64,000 bases of DNA, taken from contig CBFFRQ010000040.1 of assembly GCA_965644315.1 (NCBI GenBank), forward strand, positions 124,001 to 188,000, written 5' to 3'. The stretch's first letter is position 1; every line of letters begins with the position of its first letter. Shown in pieces: positions 10,888 through 19,600 of the stretch. The stretch is from Caecitellus pseudoparvulus (taxonomy: Eukaryota; Bigyra: Bicosoecida). The notes under the pieces are model-generated. The model did not search any database, had not been told where the DNA came from, and was given only the letters and a program-made list of their open reading frames with translations. The position numbers and the translations under genes were made by a program.

Positions 10888-12836
10888 TCAGTCCTCCTCC
10901 TCCTCCTCATCGCCCTCCTCAATGATGGGGGCAGCGGGGGCCGCATCCCGCGCAGGCTTGGCACGCGTCACGGAACCCCCCGAGAACTCCTCCCCTGACT
11001 CCTCCGCCTTGGTCTTGCTCTGCTTGGACTGGAACAGGTCCGAAGCCTCCAGGATGGGCGCCGCCAGGGTGAGGAAGGTGTTCACGATCTCGATGTCCTC
11101 ATCGCTGAAGGCGGCCAGTGTGCCGCTCTTGTTGATCAGCTGAATGACGCCCACCACCTGAGGGCCCGAGGCAGAGCCGGCAGCAGCAGCCCCTGCAGCG
11201 GCGCTGGCGCCGCGTGCACTGCCCAGCAGCGGCATGCACAGGATCTGCCGCGTGCGGAAGCCAGACTTCTTGTCAAAGGCCTGGTTGAAACGCTCATCCT
11301 CGTAGGCGTCCTTGATGGTGATCATCTTGCCTGACGTGGCCACTGCACCAGCAATGCCCTTGTCGATGGGAATGCGGATGTCCACGTCGCCCTGCATCGC
11401 CCACAGCTCCTTGCTCTTGTGGTTGGCCAGGAAAAACGTGCAGCGCTCGGCGTCAACCAGCGCCGGTGCGCGCTGCGTGATGGTGAACATCAAACTGTTG
11501 ATGCCCAGGTTGCTGTACATGCTCTTGATGACTTCGATGAGGGCCCGCACCTTCTCCTGGGAGCGGCGGCTCTGCGACGCGGCGCGAAGGGGTCCGTGCA
11601 GCGTGCGCTCTGGCACGCTCGTGAAACGCGCCAACGCACCGTCTTGTACAGCTCTGCGTTGCGCAGGGCGATGCCGGCCTGGGCTGCGAGGATGTTCGCA
11701 ACCTCCACATCCATGTCGCTGAAGGGAATGCGGCTGTCCTTGTTCTCTGTGCGGGGGGAGTGCCGTGTGCCGAGTGGCGTGGTGTGCGGCCGCCCGCTGC
11801 GTTGCCACGCACTGGGGTCCTTCAGCTTGTTGATGACCTGCAGCACGCCGACGATGGCGCCCTGTCCATCCCGCACCGGTGCCGCCAGCACGGATTCTGT
11901 GCGGTAGCCTGACTTTTTGTCAAAGGTCGAGTCGAAGCGTGCGTCCTCATACGCGTCCTTGATGTTCTCCAGCTCGCCGCTGGCCGCCACGGTGCCGGCG
12001 ATGCCCTTGCCCACAGGCACTCGGATGCCAGAGGCGCCCTCTGCCACCATGATCTCCAGCTGTTCCCCAGTCTCGTCCATCTGGCGCGTGGAGGGGGGTG
12101 TGGCTGTGCGTGAGGGGGGCACAGGCGGCGGCCCAGCGCTGTGCGCCGCACCTTGAAAATGGTGGCGCGGTCTGCAGACAGGATGCCGCACGCCTCGCTG
12201 ATGATGTTCACGGTGGCCTTGATGGGGTCCAGCTCCATGGCGATGCTGCGAGACGCCTTGATCAGGTTCTCCAGCAGCGTCAGGCGCCCCTCAACGCCGG
12301 CGTCACCGGCGCCAGGTGCAGCGGCGCCAGCACCGCCCGCTGCCGCCGCAGCAGAGGAGGAGGCGGGGACGGCCTGCAGAGGGTTGGCATAGCAACTCTT
12401 CAGGAACTCGTCGTTGGCCTTGGGGTCGTAGGCGTCGCTGCCGCGCTGTGCGTGGAGGGGGTGTGGCAGGCGTGGCCGCGAGGCGTGGCGAAGTGTGTGA
12501 CAGCCGCTTGCCTTACCTGCTTGATCTTGTGATCCAGCACATCACGCAGGAACACCAGCGGGTCCTCGGGGCGCTTGAACAAGACCTGCACAGGCACGCG
12601 GCGGTGGTGGTCGTGGAATGCAGTGGAGCCGGGAGCAGCGGCGGGAAAAGGTGGAATTGCAACCGCCTGGTGCAGTGCACATGCGCCGTTCGCCGTCTCT
12701 CAGCCGCGCATGCAGGCGACAAAGCAAACCCGACACACACCTCGGCACTGAGGTACTCTGCCAGAGACTTGAAGTTCTTCTCCTGCAGGTACTCGGCGGC
12801 TCCTGACGCGAACTGCGCGTCGGCACCACTCGCCAT
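10888..12836 (-). CDS. tandem-GAF protein with N-terminal docking-type helix pair (6 exons)
   Basis: Spliced gene. Exons on the minus strand: 12836-12741, 12585-12517, 12445-12152, 12080-11813, 11746-11640 and 11571-10888. All introns are GT...AG and phases agree, giving about 505 aa. Exons 1-2 carry a short helix pair (EYLQEKNFKSLAEYL, then RPEDPLVFLRDVL) resembling DPY-30/RIIα dimerisation-docking motifs. Two GAF domains follow, each with a matching signature (KGIAGTVAASGE / KGIAGAVATSGK, then IKDAYEDARFD / IKDAYEDERFN and KKSGYRTESVL / KKSGFRTRQIL). The tail is Glu/Asp-rich. Tandem GAFs usually bind cyclic nucleotides or dimerise; no catalytic domain is attached, so a regulatory or ciliary scaffold role is inference. 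Confidence 0.85.
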
Positions 12837-13054
12837 GGTGCTGAGCTGGTGTGAGCGCGAGCTGGTGCAGGGGGCGGCTGGCAGGCTCCGTGGTGTGGGC
12901 TGTGCGCGGCAAGCAGCGGCGCAGGGATGTTGGGGGTTTGTGGCGGGTGAAATGTGCATTGCCCAGCCTGCGGCCCATGCGCCGCCAGTGGTGGGAGGGG
13001 GGGGAAGGCTCACCGAAGTGCGAACGGAGCCAAGCTTTTCGCGCCGCGTGGAGC

Positions 13055-14171
13055 TCAGTGTGTGGACTCTGGAGTCACCCGCTGACGCAGAGAGTGTTCG
13101 CCCTGGGCTGTGCCATGCCCCTCCTCGTCGCTGTCAGAGGCGCAGGGGGACTGCTGTGTGTCCCGGCCAGCTTCGGGGCGGCGGGGGCACAACGGTAGAA
13201 AACCACGCACAGGCGTGCCGGCCTGGGCAAAGTCACCGCTGTGGGCCGCATGGATGGTGCTGTACTGATAGAAGGGCAGCCAGGGAAAGGCGTGGTGCAC
13301 GTGGTGCCAGTTCTGGTTCAGCAGCAAAACGCTCGCAACGCCGTCCCACCACCCGCCACACTGCAGCACTGACGTGGCCAACATGCGCTGCTGGGTGTGG
13401 TGGGGCCGGTGGGGCAGGTAATCAAACGCAAATGCAAGTAGGGTGATGGCGATTTGGGCCGGCAGCAACCAGTATGCGACGGCGCTTCTCCAGTGACCAG
13501 CCCAGCACATGTACCCAAACGCACCGTACACAGCGGCGATCGTCGCCAGCGCTTCCAGCGTTTCGCCCCACTTCCGCGCACCACGCAGCAACAAGGATAT
13601 GTACACATACTCATAGTGCCTGTTCTGTGTGGCCCAGCGCAGAGGCAGGGCCCATGCAGGGCCGCTGCCACTCCATTGATCTGGGTCCTTTGTCGGGTGA
13701 TTCAGGTGCCGGTGGTGCTCCAGGTGCACGTACCGAAACGCAGCAAATGGCGCCATGAGCGCCGTAGCGCAGACAGAACCCACCACGTGGTTCAGGGCCC
13801 CCAGCCCGCTGCGTGTTGTGAAGATCGCGCTGTGAGACGCGTCGTGCATAGGCGTGAACAGCACGTAGCACGTGCCCGCCAACGCCGCCACAGCCGCCGC
13901 AGGGGGGAGCAGCGGCGTGCCTGACACAAGCTGGTCCCACAGCACGGCGGCATGGGCCCCCACTGCCCCCGCGAACAGAGCAACCGTTGGCCACGCAACT
14001 GAGTGTACGGGGAGCAAAGGAGGGTGTGCAGGGAAGGGGTGGCTCTGGCTTGCGCAGTGCGGCAGGGGGGCCACGGGCTGCAGCAAGGGGAAGGAAGGTA
14101 CGCCACGCACTTGTCGGACCGGTTCGCTCTGCCTTGGTGAGCTTGAACGGCAAGCGTGTACCCTCCGACAT
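13055..14171 (-). CDS. CrtR-type carotenoid hydroxylase / fatty-acid desaturase superfamily protein (2 exons)
   Basis: Exon 1 is 14171-14111 (ATG at 14171), followed by a GTGCGT...CAG intron and exon 2 at 13998-13055; phase 1 joins exactly, giving 334 aa. The three His boxes of membrane di-iron enzymes are present: HDASH, HLEHHRHLNH and HHVHH. The motifs FDYLPHRPHH and LNQNWHHVHHAFPWLPFYQY closely follow the cyanobacterial CrtR β-carotene hydroxylase pattern, more than acyl-lipid desaturases. Several hydrophobic segments agree with an integral membrane enzyme. Likely reaction: O2-dependent hydroxylation of a carotenoid ring, with a lipid substrate as alternative. Without the intron the frame would have no sensible start. 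Confidence 0.85.
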
Positions 14172-14645
14172 TGTGTGGCAAGCGCCGCGACGAGGTGTGC
14201 TCCTTGCACAGCGCGTTGAGCGGTGGAAAGGGAGGAAAGGTGCACGGATACCAGTGAAATATGAGAGGAATGATTATTGAAGTTCAGACACTGAAGCTGG
14301 GTGTGGTTTGCAGATCAGTCAAATTTGTACGGGGCGCTGACGTTGCAGCGGGAAGGTGCGGAAATTGGTTGCCATCCAAAGCCCCCCTCTGCGCACAGCC
14401 GCTACGGGCGCGCAAGGAGGAGGCAGAGGCAAATCTGAATCGATTCAGATTGCACAGAGTAGCAATCCGTCTGTGGACGTGTTAAGCAGGGCAGGTGCTC
14501 TCTAGGAAGCGTGCTGCGGTGCTGGGCGTGAATGTGCAGTGCACTTTGCGGGTTTGTAGGATCTGAGACTCCCACTGCCGTTTGGACGCCTGCGAGACGC
14601 GGCTACCATTGAGAGGCCTGCCAGAGTTTTGAACTATAAGCAACT
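14172..14645. other. divergent promoter region
   Basis: 474 bases between the divergent hydroxylase and carboxylesterase genes. It is more AT-rich than its neighbours (for example AATATGAGAGGAATGATTAT near 14,260, and ACTATAAG just before the esterase ATG). Probably holds both promoters; no individual site is certain. Confidence 0.4.
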
Positions 14646-16436
14646 ATGTCACCTATTCAGCGTTGCATCATCCCATTCATCTTCCTGGCGGCTGCCAGGC
14701 TTGCCAGCTCGAGCCCAGGCGACCTGGCTGCTCGACTGGCTTCACCTCCATCCCTCCTCCAGGCGCTCCGGGACGCCGCCACGGCCCAATCTGCTGGACT
14801 AGAGAATGCGCTGCATAAGGCACATCGCACCGCCCTGCGAGGAGCGCCCTCTGGCCCCGTGCGAAATACCACCTCTGGTCTGGTGGCTGGCCTCACCGTC
14901 GGGTCCACGGCCAGCTTCCTGGGCATCCCATTCGCCAGTCCCCCCGTGGGCAGTGCAAGGTGGCAACCACCACGCCCAGTACAGCCATGGGAGGGCGTGC
15001 GCCCCGCCAACGCGTTCGGCCCCGCCTGTGCCCAGCACGCCAATGCCTTCACCATCGCCTCAAACGTGTCAGAAGACTGCCTGTACCTGAACGTGTACAC
15101 GCCGCTGAACGCCAGCCACGCCGCGCTGCCCGTGCTGGTGTTCTGGTACGGTGGCTCCTGGGAGTCAGGCAACGCGGGCTTCCCCCTGTACTGGGGCAGT
15201 CAGGATGTGGAGTTGCTGCCAGAAGTGGTCATCGTCACCACCAATTACCGCCTGGGCCCATTCGGTTTCCTGGCCTCGCCCTCCCTGGCGGCACAGGACC
15301 CCGACGGGTCCACCGGCAACTACGGCATCCAGGACCAGCGAGCGGCTTTGCAGTGGGTGCGCGCCAACATCGCCTTCTTCGGCGGTGACCCACGCCGCGT
15401 CACCATCGCCGGACAGAGCGCCGGCGCCGGCAGTGTGTCCAACCACCTCGTCATGCCGCGGTCGGCAGGGCTGTTCGCAGGCGCCATCACCGAGTCGGGG
15501 CCCTTTGCCCCCTGGTCTGCACAGACGCTGGCGCAGAGTTCGGTGAAGTTCCTGGACATGGCGGGCGCACTGGGCTGTGCCGCCGCCACTAACGCCTCGG
15601 CACTGACTGACCCGGCAGTGCTGCGCTGCCTGCGCTCAGCCACGACGCAGGAGCTGCTGCACGCGACAGGTGCAGTGCCTGGGTCTGGTCTCCTGACGTG
15701 GTCGCCTGTGGTGGACGGCGTGGAGCTGGCAGCGACCCCGGCTGACCTCGCCGCAGCGGGCCGCATCGTGAACGCTGTCCCCGTCTTGCAGGGCTCAAAC
15801 CTGAACGAAGGCAGCATGTTCACAGACGCCTGGGCCGCCCACGACATCACGCCAGCACAGTTCGAGACGGCCCTGAGCAAGTGGCTGCTCGGCAACGCCA
15901 CGGCAGCTGCACAAGTGGCGCGGCTGTACCCCCCCTCCGCCTACAACGACACGTGGTGGGCATTTTCCGCGGCCCTGGGCCAAGGCACCGTGAACTGCCC
16001 CACGCGCACCAGTGCACGGGACCTCGCAGCTGTGGGCGTGCCCGTGTACCAGTACTACTACACACACGAGCTGGCGTTGGTGCGGGAGCTGCTTGCCTCC
16101 CAGCGCCTGGGCGTGTGCCACGGCTCAGAGCTGGTCATGGTGTTCCAGCTGCGCGAGTTGCTGTGGAGTGCCGCTGAGCGGGAGCTGGGAGATGCATTCC
16201 TGCGGTACTGGTTCAACTTCGTCGCGACGGGGGACCCCAACGACGCCCACCTGCCGCACTGGCCTGTCTGGGACGCCAGTGAGCCAGTGCAGGTGCTGGA
16301 CACGCCGGGAGCAGGGGGGGAGCCTGGCATTCGCACGGAGCGGCGTCTGCTGTCGGCCCAGTGCGACTACTGGCAGGCGAACCCACTGCCGGCCGGCGTC
16401 ATGTTCGGCACGCCGACCAAGCCACCGATTAACTGA
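14646..16436 (+). CDS. secreted type-B carboxylesterase (COesterase family)
   Basis: 596 aa. The N-terminus (RCIIPFIFLAAARLASSS) is a signal peptide. The α/β-hydrolase fold of cholinesterases and carboxylesterases is clear: SEDCLYLNVYTP, NYRLGPFGFL and the nucleophile elbow GQSAGAG with Ser at about residue 258. An acidic residue in NEGSMF and His in VCHGSEL complete a plausible Ser-Glu-His triad. The oxyanion-hole region reads WYGGSW where most members have HGGG/HGGA, a small departure. Length is normal for the family. Expected role: hydrolysis of extracellular or vacuolar esters; the substrate cannot be inferred. Single exon, diverging from the hydroxylase gene. Confidence 0.9.
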   Translation: MSPIQRCIIPFIFLAAARLASSSPGDLAARLASPPSLLQALRDAATAQSAGLENALHKAHRTALRGAPSGPVRNTTSGLVAGLTVGSTASFLGIPFASPPVGSARWQPPRPVQPWEGVRPANAFGPACAQHANAFTIASNVSEDCLYLNVYTPLNASHAALPVLVFWYGGSWESGNAGFPLYWGSQDVELLPEVVIVTTNYRLGPFGFLASPSLAAQDPDGSTGNYGIQDQRAALQWVRANIAFFGGDPRRVTIAGQSAGAGSVSNHLVMPRSAGLFAGAITESGPFAPWSAQTLAQSSVKFLDMAGALGCAAATNASALTDPAVLRCLRSATTQELLHATGAVPGSGLLTWSPVVDGVELAATPADLAAAGRIVNAVPVLQGSNLNEGSMFTDAWAAHDITPAQFETALSKWLLGNATAAAQVARLYPPSAYNDTWWAFSAALGQGTVNCPTRTSARDLAAVGVPVYQYYYTHELALVRELLASQRLGVCHGSELVMVFQLRELLWSAAERELGDAFLRYWFNFVATGDPNDAHLPHWPVWDASEPVQVLDTPGAGGEPGIRTERRLLSAQCDYWQANPLPAGVMFGTPTKPPIN

Positions 16437-16646
16437 GGAGCAAAAGGGAGTGAAATTGCGTTAGCGTGAAGTTAAGAGCGGCGGCACTGCGTGAGTGCGA
16501 GCACATTGCTGCGGAGTGTGTTCTGTAGGAAGATCTTGGGGTGAGACGCTGTGGGGTCAAGCCGCGTCAGAGTTGCCAAGACGTGCGCAGGTGGGTTAGG
16601 GAGGCAATGCAGAGGGTCACTTCGAATTGCTGGCCTCACTGATGCT

Positions 16647-19600
16647 CTAGCGACGAGAGTTGCTCTGAGGTCTAGATGCGGTAAATGACACTCTATCCCG
16701 CTCGTCAAAACTGTCGAATGAGACTGGTCTGTTGGCATTCAACAGCGCCAGACCAGATGGAAGGTCTCTTCGCGCTGCCTGTTGGAGTGGGCTTTGAGGA
16801 ATCAACGAAGGTAAACGGGGCTTAGCCACAGCTCTTCCTGACTTTTGGGAGCCACGTGCGGCTAGTGGAAGCACCGGCGAGTCTGGAGCGCGCCGAGGCT
16901 GAGCAGTGACAGGTTTCTGTGTTTGCTTTGAACCATGACTTGGCACCGAAACACTGTCACGTTTGAACAACGGATTTGTTCCCTGAAGCCTTCGCCCGCT
17001 TTCCACGCCAGCAAGAGGGTTCGGCTGCAGGGGCAGCTTGGCACTCTTGCTTGCACTGCTGTGTGATGGCAATCGGGCTGCACTGCCAGACGGCATGGCA
17101 ATCAGGGTTGACCCAGAGTCACCCAACACACCCGCCATGCCAGTCTCCACGGTCAGTCCCTGCTCCTGTACCATGCCCAGCACGCTCAGCACATCCGACG
17201 CTGGGCGGGACGCTGCCGGCCGCACCTCGCCTCGCCGCACACACCGCTGCACCAACGCCCACACAATGCTGCCCACACCCGGCACCTGACTGTCAGCCAC
17301 ATCGCCCAGCTGACCACTGCTGCCGCTTCCTGCACTGGCTGGCCCCAGCTCAGGCAGCAGCGCTCGCAGGCGCCGACCCACACGTGCCAGCAGCGCTCGC
17401 ACTCGGCCACTGTACCCTCGCGCAACAGCCATCGCCAGCCACAGCAGCACAAGCACATGCCCGATGCCGGAGATGATGGATGCAGCAGTGGCCAGTCCGC
17501 CACCCGCCGTGCCCACACCCACACATACCACCTGCACGAGGATGCCGCCATGGGCCAGGACATCCAGGTCGCTCAGCTCAGTCAGCGCCCATGGCCGACG
17601 GTGCTGCACGAGGGCCATGCTGCCCGCCATACCCACACCCACACACACGAGGCGAGCCACGATGGATGTCGTCATGCTGCCCATGACTGCCACCAGCACG
17701 ACGAGGGCCATTTGCAGGGCAGGGAAGGCGTGTGTGGGCAGGAAGCGCCCGGCACCCCAGCAGGCACGCTCACTGGCGCGTGCTGCAGCGACAGCTGCTG
17801 CCTGGAGTGCCTTATCTGCCCCAGTGATATGTGCGAGGCGCACCGCTTGCTGTGGCGTGTACTGCATGCGGTACCCTTTGCTGCAAAAGCCTGGTACCGA
17901 GGCAGTCCGCGGCAGCAGGTGTTCCGACCTCCGCCACTGCCGCCACGCCAGCACACTCAGCACACCCACCGTGGCAGCCAAGCACTGCAACGTCAGTGAG
18001 GCAGCATAGCCGCCCACGTCAGCCGCATGCCCAGCGACATCGTCCGGACTGGACATGCCACGCCAGACTGGCTGCAGCCCCACGACGCGGGCCTGGCCCT
18101 GGATGACACTGGGCACCACCTGCATGTATGCCGCTGGCGCCAGGAGCAGGAGGATGGTGGTCCAGGTCTTGCCAGGTGCCGGTCGAGCGCACCACAGCAC
18201 AGAGACACTGATGCACAGCAGCACGCCGCCGTACACGGCCATGGTGATGTTGGCCATGTCATGCGGGCTGCGGCTGTCGCCTCCGCCCACGAGACACCCT
18301 GCGCTTGGCATTGTCGCGACGCCAGCTCGCCCTGTGAGTGCGCCCAGGATGCCCAGGACATCCACCCCTTGGGCTGACTCAGGCTGGTTTGCGTACATGG
18401 TGCTGTTGGGCAGCATGACCTGCTCTTGGCCTGCTCGCCAGGGCTGGGCCATGCCACAGACGTCGGCCCAGTGGCCCAGGGTGTGGGCTGTCGCTTGCAG
18501 TGTGCCTGGCATGTCGGCAGCCAGCAGCGCCACCTGCCCCGCCATGCCGATGTACCACATGGCCAGGCGCAGGCCGCCACTGAACAGGGTCGTCGCGACA
18601 CGATCTGGAGCACGCGCATACCCGTGCACTGCGAACAGGGACATGGCCAGCCCCAGCAGTATCTGAGCGACTGTCGTGCCAGCCTTGACGACATCTGGTG
18701 TCACGCCACTGTAGGGGCACTGGCGGCATGTGGTGCAGGGTGAGGTAGCAGCCCAGCCGTCGGCACAGGCTTGGCATGCGAGGCCGCGGTGTCCAGGCTG
18801 GCAGCCCGTGAGGAGGCGCACGTCGGAGTGGGGGAGGCATGAGCCTGGTCGAGGGCAGGGGAGGATGAGGGCTTGTGGTGATGAGCAGTGATCAGTACAA
18901 GCGAGCTGTGCTGGGAAGCGGGGGACGGTGTAGGGGGCTACTGAGGGGTTGATGGATGGGTGGGTGAGTGCCCATGCTGATCGGGGTGGAGGTGGCTGGG
19001 ATGCGGGGGTTGGGCTTGGTGTTGTTGATACGCTGGGCATTGTTGCGGATGTGGTGGTGGGAGAGCTGCTGGGGTTCGGAGACGGCGATGGGGACTTCGT
19101 GGGGTTGGGTGATGGCGAAGGCAGTGGCTCGCGTTGCCCTGGTACACACCCGACATCCACAACGGTCGGACAAGTACCAGCTATACAACTCCAAACACCG
19201 TGTAACGTGCTTCCCACACAGGAGCCCTCGCCAGTGCATGAGATGCTGCAGTGGCCAGTCAACGTTGGGTGAGTGCAGAACAAGCTGGAGTTAGTGCAAG
19301 AATAGCTCCCTGAGCAGTTCACAGATGCACCGTCCTGCAAGAGAAGCGTGTCGTCGTCCGAAGCGGTTGAACAGCTGAGTGGTTCATCACAGTTAAGTGT
19401 TGTGCTGTTAAGAGGGGATGCTGTGGGGCAGCCTCTGCACATGCAGAGCTGGGGGCTGGGCTGGAGCGGGCCATCGTGCAAGGTGCACTTGATTGCTGAG
19501 GGGGGGGTGGATGGGCATCCTCCTGCAAAGGGGGAATCGATGACGAAGAGTTGCGAGAGGCCAGGTAGAGAGTTGAACACGCCTTCAGGCAGGCTGGTCA

